Source: Ephydatia muelleri (lineage: Eukaryota; Porifera; Demospongiae; Spongillida; Spongillidae). Taken from it: a stretch of 64,000 bases of DNA. Numbering within the stretch: position 1 is the first letter of the stretch; each line of letters starts with the position of its first letter. The translations under genes were made by a program, and so were the position numbers. Positions 43,755-56,870 of this stretch are shown piece after piece. Below the pieces are notes generated by a model that saw nothing but the letters and a program-made list of their open reading frames with translations, had not been told where the DNA came from and ran no database searches. The stretch covers positions 2,566,828-2,630,827 of the forward strand of contig JABACO010000021.1 in the NCBI GenBank assembly GCA_013339895.1, in the 5' to 3' direction.

Positions 43755-44981
43755 ACATGCCAGTTCTCTTGAAACTCCTTCAATAACTGGACACATATAA
43801 CCTATAGGTACAAGATACTTCAAACAGCTATAGATAGACTGCTTTACGACAAGAAATTATATTTTATATCACTTTTAGTATTATACTTATTGAATATTCT
43901 CCATTATATAGATGTTCTTGCTCTCTCATTTGCAATTGATGCTGGTTATATTTAAAGCTTTCATCAGTTTCATGTTACATATTTTCTTTTTTCAACTTAT
44001 GTTCTTCATTTATAGAATATATTTGAATCTGCAATAACTCCAACAAGAATATCTCAATGCAACCGGTGATCTTTTTAACTGCATGCCTTACTTCAGCCTA
44101 GTTTGATCAAAGCTTAGTTAACATGGGACAGGAAGTGCATTGGTTGTCTATTAACAAAAAGAGAAAAGGATAGATATGTGCCAATGCTACGGGGACTGTA
44201 TATCAAATGGAAGTCTGATTGACACATAAACCACATCATCCCAAGCTCTAGAAAGGGTGATTCTTCATATCCTCGACAATTTGAATCAAGAAATGAATGG
44301 AAGTGCACAATGCCTTTAAGCTGATATGCCACATTGTCAACCCGTTAGGATGAGGCTACAGAAAATATATGAAACTTTAATAAAAGTTGTGTTTAAAATC
44401 ATTATAAATTACCTTGAATACATTTCTCCATGTAGTTACGTTCGAATTTTATTTTATTTTATTTTTGTCAGCTGCAGGTACATGTATACCTATAAGTATA
44501 ACCTATACATGTTTGTTACGTAGGCCTGTAGGATGATCGCCTACCAATAGATCATTTCGGTGAGAACCCGCGCGTCACGTGAGAGTCATGTGAAATTTTT
44601 ATGGAGGGCAAAACATTATTGAGACGTACGGTAAATCGTGATGGATCGGCAGATTTCAAGTGAAAGGAGCGTTACAAACAAAAACTGGAGTCGGTGGGGC
44701 TGACACCAAGCAATGAACTTTTCATGAGGGGTAATGGTCGTCGTTTCAGCGATGGTATGTCGTTGTGGCAGCGTATAGAGTATGGCAATTTATTTGGCTA
44801 TTTTATCGATCGCCCGGGAACTTGAAGCCTACAACTAGTTTCAATCAGGCTCTGTTAGGACTGTGTTTGTGGTGTGTTTCGGCCAAGGCAACCAAAAGTG
44901 CAGACCAGGTCCACGAAGCGTGGATTAGGGCCTATTGCACGGTCATCTGGCTTGATCGTTGCCGACTGCACTAGCTTGCCA
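42208..44981. other. no gene seen; two homopolymer runs
   Basis: Holds poly(G) at 43327-43349 and poly(C) at 43679-43754. No coding sequence was recognised; the frames over the homopolymers (poly-Gly, poly-Pro) are artefacts. Confidence 0.4.
43679..43754. repeat. poly(C) run of 76 bases
   Basis: An uninterrupted C homopolymer. Similar runs occur at 43327-43349 (23 G), 34885-34901 (17 C), 58308-58347 (40 G) and 61577-61614 (38 C). Lengths may be uncertain because sequencing of such tracts is error-prone. Confidence 0.9.
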
Positions 44982-45254
44982 AGTTACAGGCCCGGCGCAC
45001 ACGGTGCGGTTGGTACGGCTTTGGCCGCACCAACTTTCGGTCCCAAAATGGGCGTGTCTAATATGTGAGCGTGTCTGATGTCATAGTGCATTTATTCTTT
45101 AACCATTGTATGAATTCCCTCTGCACAATTATTAACTATTTGAACGTGTTAGTCTCACATTATTACATTAATTGATAGTCGTACTTTAACCATTGTATGG
45201 ATACGCGCGCACCGCCACTATGCGCGTGTACGTACGTACGATCATAGATATTAG

Positions 45255-45598
45255 TAGTCTGGGGACCAGACGACTGGCTTTCAGCAGTCAGTCTGGCCAA
45301 GTGCGTATATCAAACTTGTTCTGGTTGTTTATGTCGATTGTTTGTGTTGATATGAAATTCATCGTGCAATGAATAAAGTTAATTGACCACGGCTATTCAC
45401 GTGCGTGAAGATAAAGGTCAGGGCCAGTACAGAAATGAATGTGACAGCACGTGGGCAATTAAAAGTACAATTAACTTTATTCATTGCACGATGAATTTCA
45501 TATCAACACAAACAATCGACATAAACAACCAGAACAAGTTTGATATACGTACTTGGCCAGACTGACTGCTGAAAGCCAGTCGTCTGGTCCCCAGACTA
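45255..45598. mobile_element. 344-bp Mutator-like foldback MITE nested in the hAT
   Basis: Two 131-bp arms (45255-45385 and 45468-45598) are inverted copies with about one mismatch, beginning TAGTCTGGGGACCAGACGAC. The 9-bp duplication AGATATTAG flanks it exactly (45246-45254 and 45599-45607). An 82-bp spacer lies between the arms. The ends start TAGTCT as in the family at 58040 and 60023 but the arms differ, so it is a related subfamily. Confidence 0.92.
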
Positions 45599-45619
45599 AG
45601 ATATTAGCTGCTGTGCAAA

Positions 45620-46295
45620 TATGGCCAACTCTTTGCTCTCAATAAATGATCTGCCACAGATCCCCGACATCCCGCACCACCCTATGGGTTTGACGTCCCT
45701 AAGCGTTCATTTAGAGAAAAAAATCCTGTCTTGCGATCGTTTCAGGCTGCAAGTTTAAGACATGGCCATTTCTTCACTATGATGAAGGTAAAGACTTATC
45801 ATGCTACCACATCTGCGTGAAGGGATTTAAAGAACGAAAGATGAAGTCCAGAAAGATTTTGAGCTTGTCTGCGCATTTTATGAAGTCATTAAAGATGACC
45901 TCCATCCAGAGCTATTACGCTATCAGTTGTCTATTTTTTTGCACGGAATTTCTAAACTTCTATTCAACAGTTCAAATTCCGCCGACAATTTTGGACATTA
46001 TAAAGTACACTTTATCTTGCACTTTATCAGCACCTCAAATACAACTTCTGTCTGAGGTTTGTACAGTAATGAAGCGAATTGCTAGTTATGACTGCTACAA
46101 ATGCAACTTCCGAAAGTACATTTAGCGTGCTCCGTAGGATTAAAAGCTATCGACGCAGCACAATGAGCCAGGTAAGATCCCCTAATAGTGTTACAGGTTC
46201 ACAAAGCTCTCATTGACACCATCAAGCTAGAGAACATCGCAGATGAATTTGTTAGCAGTTCGCAGCATAGGACAAAGGTATTTGGCAATCCTTGA
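45620..46295 (+). pseudogene. hAT transposase relic (TTF finger joined to dimerisation tail)
   Basis: Reading across frames: MANSLLSINDLPQIPDIPHH, then FDVPKRSFREKNPVLRSFQ and WPFLHYDEGKDLSCYH (TTF-type finger), followed almost directly by CAFYEVIKDDLHPELLRYQL and MTATNATSESTFSVLRRIKS. After an intron-like GTAAGA step it ends VHKALIDTIKLENIADEFV and TGA at 46293-46295. The catalytic core that should lie between finger and tail is absent, and there are frameshifts. It is therefore an internally deleted, non-autonomous copy of a different hAT family from the one at 32303. Confidence 0.82.
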
Positions 46296-46556
46296 TAATG
46301 ATACCGAAAGTCCCCTAATACTTAAAGAGCTTGAATCTTGATCAGTTAATTTGCTTTTGCCACACCCATGTTCGCATTGTCCGGTTACATATGATTCTGT
46401 TTTTGCATTTTATAGTTTATAAACATGTATTTCATCAACATGGGCCGGGCATGTACTTCGAAAGAAAACCCGCGCGCTTTGCATGCGGCCACGCCCATAC
46501 TAATATTTAATAATTGGCCGCACCAACTTTGGACAGAGTGCGCCGGGCCTGAGTTA

Positions 46557-47842
46557 AGCTTATTTTTAAAAGAATGCACGGTGTACATGTCTACAGACCT
46601 ATCTGTAATCGATAAGCTAAGTCCATACATGTACATGTAGCAAGTAGGCTTATAGCAATCGATCGGCAACAGACATCTTTGTCCTCCGTCGTGTAGGCCT
46701 GTAGCTTTTGTAGGCTGTAGCCAAAGGCAAAGCAGGGCAGCATGACAGCACACATGCTCATCATCGTTGCTAAGACATAAGCAGATCCAGCTATGGGTGG
46801 CTACCGTATTCCAGACATGGGGGCTGCATCCCTATACCTCCCATACTGATGATTTCTGTCTCTGTTGCGAGTCCTGCGTGAACTAGCAAACGACCCTCTA
46901 CAGCTGAAGCAGAGATAATATAAAGCACACCTCTCCTTTTCTTCTTTGCCCCGCTTTCGTCTGCCGCGCTTTCACTGCCATCATTTTGATCAAATACTTC
47001 CTCTTGCATGCCGTCCTTGAAAGAGAATCGTGAAGAGACATAGCCACATCACTGGGTTCGTCAACAGGCTTGCCTACAATAAAAACAAATGACTCCCTCA
47101 CTCAACTGTGACTTCCACACTTCTAACTAACATGACACAAAATGGTCGCCACAGATTCGCGAGTACTTCGAAGGCTGCCAATCCTCTCTACGGACCGCTT
47201 GAATCCACCTTCGTAGTCTGCCTTCATTTTTGAATGGAAACCGATAGAAACCTAGGCCCAAACGCTGACCACCACGATTTCAACAGCCAAAAGCACAACA
47301 CCTGCATACAATTTCACGTATACCTTGCCCTCCACGTCAATTATTCATCGTTTTAGGTCACGCGTCTCCAGGGAAACGACTTCGCACCGAAATCATCTAT
47401 ACATGCATATGCCTATGCTTTTACGTTTTAGTTTGCCACCCAATGACGCGACATTGACGCCATCACTGGCGGCATGTTTGGGCGGCAAACATGTACCGTA
47501 TACGTATACTATATAAGACCCTCCCCCTCCCTTCCACCTTCGCCCTAACTCCCCCAAAAAGGTTCGTGTTTAAACGAAAGTATTGTAACCATTAACGCTA
47601 TAGCGCGTACCTCAATATTTGTGGAAAGATTTATGGTGCTCTAACAAGATTTCGAAGAACGCGCTCGACATTACGCATCATATTACACTCGTTCAAACAC
47701 GAACCATTTTTGGTATGTTTCATGTAGCTGCTTGTATGCATGGCCACGCCCTATGCAAAGATAATCGAGTTACGCCCCCTGAAAACAGTCTTGTTTATAC
47801 ATGTCGTCGTGACAGTCAGAAGAGAGTTCGCGAGTCGAATGC
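46557..47842. other. ABCB1-like gene upstream region; no clear gene
   Basis: A minus-strand stretch at 46895-47075 has an exon-like AG...GT frame and a charged sequence (DQNDGSESAADESGAKKKRR) that I cannot assign. A TATATAAG box lies at 47510-47517. Confidence 0.35.
47510..47517 (+). promoter_or_regulatory. candidate TATA box of the ABCB1-like gene
   Basis: TATATAAG followed by a pyrimidine-rich leader, about 330 bp before the proposed ATG at 47843. A short upstream ATG (47838, terminated within eight codons) overlaps the main start. Positional evidence only. Confidence 0.3.
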
Positions 47843-50800
47843 ATGGATGCACCAGTGATTAATACAAGTGACGCTGTATGTATACCACAGAAACAATCTA
47901 ATGTTTCTCGATCTCATCGTGCAAAGTTGAATAAACCGGAGGAACCCGACGTCGACAATCTGTGTCAAGGCGATACGAAATCTCTCTTCACCTTGTGCGA
48001 AGATGAAGCGGAGACTAAGTATGTCAGCAGACTTATAAGTACCTACAATGATGCGTGCTCTTTCTTATACATGATACAGGGACATTTCGTTCGACATTAG
48101 CAAGAAAAAAAAGCCACATACCATCGGTACCATCTTTCGTCTTGTAGGTTGCACTGTATACATTGAAATAAACTTTTCTCAGTTGGGTGTTTTCTTGCTC
48201 GAGACATTGCACGCCAACCTTGTCGATCATTCTAGTCTCATGCACTTTCATTTTTTCACATGCAGTTCCGCTTCGCCACACCATTGGACTGGTTTCTTAT
48301 GGTGATTGGTGCGGTCGCTGCTGTTGGCGGCGGGTTGGCTGCCCCCTTGTCAATGTTGCTATTTGGAGATTTCGTCAATATTTTTACCTTCAATGCCCTG
48401 ACAAACAATGTGTCGCTTCTTCTGTTTAATGCGACTGTTGGTTGTGACAACTTCTTACTGTCTTCAACCATTCACAATTTCTCTACTTCAGAGAATGCCA
48501 TCAACTGCGTGGATAATGACATGCTCATATCGGCTATTGACGTGACCGTATACAAGACCATTGGGATAGCAGTGGGAATGTTTGTGGCCTCGTACATCCA
48601 AGTAATTACCTTCCAGACGGCCTGTGAGCGTCAGCTGTACAAGATACGTCTGTACTACTACAGGGCCATTCTGAGGCAGGACATCGGATGGTTTGATGGC
48701 AACCCCAGCGGGGAGCTGGCAAGCAGGCTAAGCGAGTAGGTCTTTGCTCTCCCGATGTGCACTCAATTCTACAGGGCCCATGCATTAAACTCGTCACTGA
48801 GATAATAATACAACAATAACTATTTATGCCAGCATGCATGTTATTAACAATGAAGACTTTGTCACCAAAACATCTACCATCAGAATTAAGCACCTATAGC
48901 CTCTTGTCCCTACTTCTTCAACCATGCACATCTAAGCATGCTTGTTTTACTCCCTTTATAATGCAATCCCATCATTCACTCACTCCAGTGACTTGGATAA
49001 GATTCATGATGGCATTGGGGATAAGTTGTCCATCTTAATCCAATTTCTGGCCACCTTCTTTGGGGGAGTTGTGATTGCCTTTGTGAGGAGTTGGAAGGTT
49101 TCCCTAATGCTGTTGGCCTTTCTCCCAATTTTAACCCTGAGTGCATCTATATTTGCAAAAGTGAGTCAAATACATTTGCATGTCTCTCTGTGCTAAAGCA
49201 TTGCATTATTCTTATTCATCAAAAAGTAAAGATCTAACTCTAATCTTTTAAAAGTGCATGAGACAAATGCACGTTCATATTACACTTGTAAATGGCACAT
49301 TTACCCTTTTCGATAATCATGAACAGGTATTCACTGCAGTTTGCAACAGAGCCAGATGAATTCTATTATACACTGGGATGTTCTATGTTTTGTGCCCACC
49401 GGTCACTTCCGTGTATAAATTTCATAGGTTAACACATCCCTGACAACCAGGGCTCAGAAGCTGTATGCTTCAGCAGGAGCTGTGGCTGAGGAGGTCCTGT
49501 CATCCATTAGAACTGTTGTGTCACTTGGAAGAGAGCAGGCGGAGTCTGAACGGTGAGGGGTGCAGCTTGAGTAAGGGGTGTGGTTACTACAGTATGACAG
49601 GTCAAATTGTTGTGATTGTTGTTATTGGTGGTCTCTCAAGGTATAATTACCATTTGAAAGAGGCTGGGCAGATTGGAGTGAAGAAAGGTTTAGGCAGTGG
49701 GATGGTTCTGGCATTCATCTTCTTCACCATTAACAGTCTCTACGCAGTTGTCTTCTGGTGAGTGCTATGTTTTTAACTTCTCATAGGATAGTTATCTTTA
49801 ATGTTTTATTACCACACATCAACTGTTAAAAAAATTGTGCATGATACTTTGATGCTATTACATATCAATTTGAATAAAAAGTCATACACATAATGTATTG
49901 TAAAACACTCTTTTCTGAGGCCATATGTCAACCATAAAAACATTAATATGATGCCAATGTGACATATATTAATACATTGTGTTCTACAGCAGATTCTTTG
50001 CATTGAATCGAAGCTTTAGATTCAGTCAATTGCTTAAAGAGGAGCATTGTGCTGGGCCCTTTAATGTGGCACACATCCATTGCCTATGTTTAGGGCCAAC
50101 TATTCTATCACTCCATTTGCTAAACCATGGTCTCATTGTGCAGTGGCTTCCATGAATTAGTGTATACTCATGTTGTGTATTTTGATACATCAATGGATGG
50201 TGTTCAATTACAATTTTTACTTGTAAAAACTCTTGGACTTAGTTCATTAATGTTTTGACCTTGATTGCCAGCACACTGACTGACCATCATGTTTCAACTG
50301 TACACCTCATGCATTGCTCCATAACAGGTTTGGAGCTTATTTAATTTCTGTTGGGCAAATCAATTCCGGTGGTCTATTGACGGTGGGTATTCTTATGCAA
50401 TTGTCATGTAGCTGCTTTTCTTTGAGATATCTATCAGCCACTTGGTTATTGACTTTCAAATTAGGAGATCAATTTCCACCTACTGTTTATGCATGTTAAC
50501 TTTCAAAATTAATTCTCATTAGGTCTATAGAGTTCCAGCACAACAGTTAGTTGCTAATCATGTCATTTGAACATCAATAACTGAGAACCTGATAAGTGGA
50601 TTCTAAGATCCATCTGTAATGTATATTTTCTGTCCTCAGGCATTTTTTGCTCTCCTCACTGGAGCCTTTGCACTGAGTCAAGTGTCACCTAATGTGGAAA
50701 ACCTTTTGACAGCAGTAGGAGCCTCTGTGACCATTTATGATACCATAGATAGGGTATGTATCTATTCCTCATTACTGTCGCTTGTATGATTTCTCCACTC

Positions 50801-52414
50801 CTAATCTATCACATCCCACTCCCTTCACAAGGTCCCTCCAATTGACTCCACTTCAGTTCAAGGGCTGGTTCCTGAGAACTTTGATAGTACTGTTGAATTC
50901 AAGGATGTCCAATTCCGATACCCTACCAGACCTGATGTCCAGGTGTGTTGAGCTTCACATGATGATAACTGCTTGAATTTGCTTTTGCTTAGATCTTGAA
51001 AGGCTTCAATCTGAAGGTCTTAGCAGGCAAGACAGTAGCTCTAGTAGGCCCCAGTGGGTGTGGCAAGAGCACTTTGATACAGTTACTACAAAGGTTTTAT
51101 GACTGTAATGCAGGAGAGGTTAGTATTTCATGTGTATATTAGCTATGTCAAATTAATGTTTATTTCAGGTATGTGTAGGTGGGGAAAATATTCATTCTCT
51201 CAACCTTAATTGGCTCAGGAGACAGATTGGGCTGGTCAGCCAGGAACCAGTATTATTTCACACAACCATAGCTGAGAATATCCGCTATGGGAGAGAAGAT
51301 GCCACTCAAGATGACATAGAGAAGGCTGCCAGGGAGGCCAATGCACATGACTTCATCATTTCACTTCCCAACGGGTATAACACCGAAGTTGGGGAGCGAG
51401 GGGTGCAGCTAAGTGGAGGACAGAAGCAACGTGTGGCAATTGCCCGTGCGCTGGTACGCAACCCAAAGTTATTACTGCTTGATGAAGCCACATCTGCTCT
51501 TGATGCTGAAAGTGAGTCTGTTGTTCAAGAGGCACTGGAGAAGGCAAGGACGGGGAGAACCAGCCTTGTTATTGCGCATCGACTGTCAACTATCCAAAAT
51601 GCTGATCTGATAGTGGCTATTAAAAATGGCCAGGTTGTCGAGATGGGCACCCATGAAGAGCTGATTCAACGTAAAGGACTTTACTTTAACCTGGTTGCAG
51701 CCCAGGTATGGCAGTTTACAAGTAGAGTATGCCTTCTAATGTATTGCCCGAAAATAAACTAATTTCACTTTCAACAGTATCCTTCATTGCTATATGATGC
51801 TACATGTAGCTTGTGTGTCTTTATTGCCATATTGATAATACATGTGTGTGATTCTTTCACAGACATGTGGAGATCCTGATGATATTTCACTGCTTCCTTC
51901 AAAGCCTGGTTACATCAGAAGTGCAAGTCGACCAACATCTAGTCCTACACTGGGCACCAAGCTACACAAAAATACCTCTAGAACTGATGAGGAGACAGCA
52001 CAACCAGCACTAGTACTGAGACACCAGCTAAGCCACAGTGACATGCCAATAAAACTGGAAAGAATGACATCCAAAGCACTCCAAGATCAGTGGGACAAGG
52101 AGATCCCTGTAGCACCTTTGATAAAGCTCGTTAAAAAGAATGCTCCAGAGTGGTGGATGATTGCCTTGGGATTGATTGGATCAGGGGTGGGTGGGGCTAT
52201 AGCCCCACTCTTCTCCATCTTCTTTGGGAGGATACTAGGTGTGTTTGCAAACCCTCCTGACAAGGTGTTTCCCCTGGTACACCCTTGGGCTGGATTGTTC
52301 TTGGCCTTTGCTGTTGTTATTTCTGTGGCAACGCTTTTGAAAGTAAGTGTGTATCTTTATGTGCATTTACCGTCCAGGTGTGTCTACATGCACATGCGCA
52401 CGCACACACACACA

Positions 52415-52468
<54 letters not shown>

Positions 52469-54738
52469 ACTTCTAATCTGCACTTTGCACTCACTTTGCC
52501 GATCAATTGTATGCAGGTGGTGTGCTTTTCTGTGGCTGGTGAACGCCTTACATTACGGCTGAGATCAGAAACCTTCCATGCCATTCTAAAGCAGGATATT
52601 AGCTGGTTTGATGATCAGAGAAACTCAACAGGTGCCTTGGTGACAAGGTTGGCCAATGATGCAGCTCAGGTTGATGGAGTAAGTTCATATGCCTTTGTGG
52701 TGTAGCAATTCTTTAGATGCATTGTAGCAATTCCCATCAATCTATTAGAATTTTATCCATCAACGAGATTGGGTTCTAAATATGCACATCCCATAACCAT
52801 CCTCATATCTAATGTTTGATGGTAGACCAAGGCAAGAATTTTTTTTTAATTCCTATTAAACACAAAACAGGAGTAGGCTAAACAGGAGTCTGTATACATT
52901 TACATCTAGAAAGTTTCTTAATCATTTGATTTGCACCTATAGATAGTTGTTTTAGTAGAAAACTTAAAATTGGAGCAAGAAATAGATCCTGCATTTTGCT
53001 ATGTGGATGTATTAGTGAACTGGTGCCGTTCAGTTATTCAGTGTGCTGATCTCATTTTCCTTTACAGGCAACTGGAGCTCGTCTTGGCACCCTTTTTGAG
53101 ACTGCATTTGGATTACTAGTAGCTCTAATCATTGCATTTGTGTACTCATGGATTCTCACTATTGTGGTCTTATGTTTTGCTCCTCTCATGATGGTAGCTG
53201 GACTTTTGCAAGCCAAAGTGGTATCTGGTCATGTAGTTGGATATAAGAAAGCTCTAGAAAATGCTGGAAAGGTGACCAAGTCATGTGAAACAGTGACATC
53301 TTATTGAAATGCGTGTGTGTTAACAATTTGGCCATGTAATTGTTCTTTCCGTTCAGCTGGCTGTGGACTCAATCCAAAACATTCGCACTGTAACCTCTTT
53401 GAGTATACAAGGAGTATTTGCCAACATGTACGCAACTGAATCAAGAAAACCGTACATGTGAGCTTATTTTACAAATGCCCAAGTTCTTTTTCATGAATAA
53501 TTCCATAATGATATTACACCACAGAAAAGCTCTTTGGAGTGCAGCAATGTACAGTTTCACGTATGGTTTCTCTCAAGGGATTTTCTTCTTTGGTTATGTT
53601 ATCACGTTCCGATTTGGAGCATTTCTTGTTACCCTTCCACGCGACCATTTCCTGTATACAAGCTTCAACAACCTGTTTGTTGTCATTCAGGCACTGATAT
53701 TTGGTGCCACAACAGCAGGACAGGCAGGAGCCTTTGCCCCAAATTATGCCAAGGCCAGGCTGTCTGCAAACAGGATCTTCGCTCTCCTTGAACGTTCCCC
53801 TGAAACAAGTGTTTACTGCTCTGAGGAGGGAGCTGTGCCTGTAAGTTCTAATGGAATATTTCAGCATGCTGATGTATATGCTCATAATCTTCATGCATAC
53901 ACACACATACAGGATAATGTCAGTGGAGAAGTTACTCTTGAAAATGTTATATTTCATTACCCTTCTCGGCCAGATGTACATGTTTTAAATGGGCTCAGTA
54001 TTGCACTTAATTCTGGACAGACACTAGCTTTGGTAGGTTCAAGTGGATGTGGCAAGAGCACCGTGGTGTCTCTACTTGAGCGGTTCTATGAGCCGCAATC
54101 AGGATGTCTGAGGCTGGACAAGCAAGACATCCGTGACCTGAACATTCGATGGCTGAGGCAGAACATTGGGATAGTGTCTCAGGAGCCTGTTTTGTTTGAC
54201 ACCAGCATTGCTAATAACATTCGTTATGGAGCCACCTTCAGGGAGGTTTCTGATGAGGAAGTCATTGTTGCAGCCAAAGCTGCAAATATTCACAGCTTTA
54301 TCGAGACCCTCCCAGAGGTACTTGAAATTTATGTTGCCATTATATCTAAACTTAGTCTGCCTTCCTACACATCAGGGTTACAATACTAATGTAGGGGCCA
54401 AGGGTACCCAGATGAGTGGAGGGCAGAAGCAGCGTATAGCTATTGCACGTGCCCTTGTGAGGAACCCCAAGATCCTCCTCCTGGATGAGGCCACCTCTGC
54501 CCTGGACACGGAGAGTGAGAAGGTGGTCCAAGAAGCCCTGGACAAGGCCAGAGAAGGACGCACCAGTATAGTGATAGCCCATCGTCTGTCCACCATCCAC
54601 AATGCTGATTTCATAGCAGTGCTTAAGAGTGGGCGAGTAGCCGAGAGTGGCAATCATGGGGAGCTGATGAAGATGAGAGGCCTTTACTACAAGCTGAACA
54701 GTTTCCACCATTTAGTTGATGGCCAGCCAGATCAGTAG
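47843..54738 (+). CDS. ABCB1: ABCB1/P-glycoprotein-type full ABC transporter, 17 exons plus first exon caveat
   Basis: Exons: 47843-47994 (or to 48018), 48266-48735, 48989-49160, 49428-49552, 49641-49757, 50328-50382, 50640-50753, 50832-50942, 50993-51118, 51169-51705, 51863-52342, 52517-52678, 53068-53271, 53357-53457, 53525-53840, 53913-54317, 54376-54738 (TAG). About 1336 aa, the size of animal P-glycoproteins. Order TMD1-NBD1-TMD2-NBD2. NBD1: Walker [11 protein letters not shown]-loop VSQEP, signature LSGGQKQR, Walker [14 protein letters not shown]-loop AHRLST. NBD2: [40 protein letters not shown]. Both ATP sites look competent. The first extracellular loop has NVS, NAT and NFS sequons; the linker (exon 51863) is Ser/Thr-rich. 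Expected role: ATP-driven efflux of hydrophobic compounds at the plasma membrane. From exon 2 onward all phases join; the exon 1-2 junction appears one base short. It could be a co-orthologue of ABCB1/4/11 rather than ABCB1 itself. Confidence 0.95.
52401..52467. repeat. (CA)n microsatellite in ABCB1-like intron
   Basis: A CA run with one AAAC interruption, about 50 bp before the acceptor of the exon at 52517. Confidence 0.92.
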
Positions 54739-56165
54739 GCCAACTATGAAACAAAATTATGAACATTGTGCAACAGCTAGTCTTAGTATAAGGTGTTTAA
54801 ATTTTAGTTGCACCGAAAAGGCAGATACTATCAGCTCTAATTACCCAAATGCATGAAGGTACTAGTATAACAGTTTGAATTATTTTCTATATGTATGGGA
54901 GATGTTGTGTGCTCAAATACAAAAACTGAGAGCCATCAAGCATAGCACTAAGGTGCAATTAAGCTTTTTTCCCTTAAATAATTGTTCTCAGTAACATTAA
55001 TAGTTAAATCTATAAAGAGTAAATTGCAATATAGTACACTGGCCTGCTTGCAGTACATTAAGTAGCATTTTTCTTTAATTACAGTTCGTTCCCTACTGTA
55101 CTTTGACCAAGTACATGTAGGTAAGATTTTTGCTCTCAATATTGGTTTTAAAGTTTCTTCAGCTTTGGGGTTTTGTTTGCTAGCAGTGATAATGGCATCT
55201 TGTGTGCTAAGAGAAAGCTATCTTACTACATTTCTTAACCAACGCCATTTCACTGATCAATTATCAGTGGCCATGTACGTTGATACATTGATTCCCAGCA
55301 CAAATGCTGAAATTAAGATCTAACCAGTTTTAAACCTCTAAGCTGGTAAAATGCCACCTTAAGCATGTTAAGAAGCAATAAAAGATTCATGCTTTTCAAA
55401 ATACCTGAAGTTAAGAACACTTTCAGCACTTAAGATAAAGCTGGCTAGGATAAAATATGCATCCTATTATCCATCACACGCACACAATCACTACACAAAG
55501 CAAAGTAACACTGAGTACAAAATTTCTGTTCTGTTTACCTGAACCTCTCTCTAATTTCTATCAAATCTGAACAAAATTGGTATTATGGTGAAGGTCTTTG
55601 GTGGGAAAGTATTTAAATGACACCTGCAACCTCCTCACACAAAAGAAAACAAATGAAGCTTCCTTGCTCCAATACAACCATCATCAAAGCACCAACTTTG
55701 TATTCAGATCTCACACAGTGGTTTGAACCAAGGAGGCAATAGAACCATAAGATATATTTATTGTAATAGCTTGCAGTTTGTGCTGATTTTTTTCTCATGG
55801 AATATTACATGCAAAAAGGATATATACAGTTTAAAGTCCTATGGATCTTCAACAATTGGTCCTGACCATGACAGCAGTACCTATGAATATTAATATTAGA
55901 CTATGCCTACCATACAATTGACAGGTGGCATGAAACCTTGAGCATTTCCCAAAGATGCAAGGTATGGCAAAGTCTGCATGGCTTCTGCACCCCAACGCCA
56001 TGTGTCTCAACTGCTACGGGGATGCATGCATGATCAAAGCTCTTGGCATAATTGGAAATGTGCTTGCACACTATGGCTGCTAGAGCAGCAGAATGCATCA
56101 CACTTGATTCCAGACATGGCAATCAGATTAAAGGCTGCTGGTGCTACACGTATACATGCAGCTGT
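54739..56165. other. ABCB1-like 3' flank, no gene seen
   Basis: A possible polyadenylation signal AATAAA lies at 55377-55382, 640 bp after the stop; nearer signals were not obvious. No coding features supported. Confidence 0.4.
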
Positions 56166-56276
56166 GGAAAATGGATGCTGCATGCACTTGCCTGGCTGGA
56201 GGGAAAAAAATGCATTGCATAAGTCATTTTTTTAGCACCACTCCAGCCAGGCAAGTGCATGCAGCATCCATTTTCC
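56166..56276. mobile_element. 111-bp hairpin element (MITE-like)
   Basis: Two 36-bp arms (56166-56201 and 56241-56276) are perfect inverted copies beginning GGAAAATGGATGCTGCATGC, with a 39-bp loop. No clear target duplication is seen, so the class is open. Confidence 0.65.
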
Positions 56277-56870
56277 ATCATGTTCCAATGAGGTGATATT
56301 AATTCGATCACCTGTTGGTATGATATTCAGCAGGGGTCCCTTTTACCAGTTTTTTAATTAATCAGAAGGTTTCCATTTTATATCATTATTATGGTCATTA
56401 CCAGAGGAGGTTAGGATCTGCGGGTTGACAGGCAAGCAATTCTTCTCCTGCAAAGCATACTGCCATATGAGATAATTCTTGTTGCAGTTGCTGTGCTTAT
56501 TTGAGTTTTGCTCAGAATTAAGTGCTTAGTACATACTTGTACATAGTAGCAATAATAGTGTAATTATACTAGAATATCCAACTTAGTGGATCAATTCGTC
56601 AAAAAAAATTGATGTTCTCTTAAGCTTCTGGCATGCACGTCAGTTTAAAAGCTTGGGTGGATTTCAGAGTGTTATGCCGGGTACATGGCCGGGGTACGTA
56701 CTTAATGAATTTTCAATACTATAAGAGAGATTCTATCCTTCCGTGTGTTAATTCCGTATTTTATACTCCCATACAATGCACTGATCTTCAAATAGGATTC
56801 AAACTGAAATTAAAGTTACTATATACGTACATAATTATCTATATATATAATTATTATATATATAATTATA

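Larger units (their letters stand above)
44987..46551 (+). mobile_element. second hAT transposon, internally deleted, 1565 bp
   Basis: The ends are CAGGCCCGGCGCAC (44987) and its inverse GTGCGCCGGGCCTG (to 46551), with one or two mismatches beyond. AGTTA flanks both sides (44982-44986, 46552-46556), again a 5-bp duplication. GCCGCACCAACTTT recurs near both ends as a subterminal repeat. It contains a transposase relic joining the N-terminal zinc finger to the C-terminal dimerisation motif, and a nested Mutator-like MITE. Confidence 0.82.

Noticed and set aside
43558..43823. Poly-Gly and poly-Pro frames
   Set aside because: Produced by the 76-base C homopolymer.
46895..47075. Exon-like charged frame upstream of the ABCB1-like gene
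   Set aside because: It has AG and GT boundaries but two frames are equally plausible and no family is recognisable.
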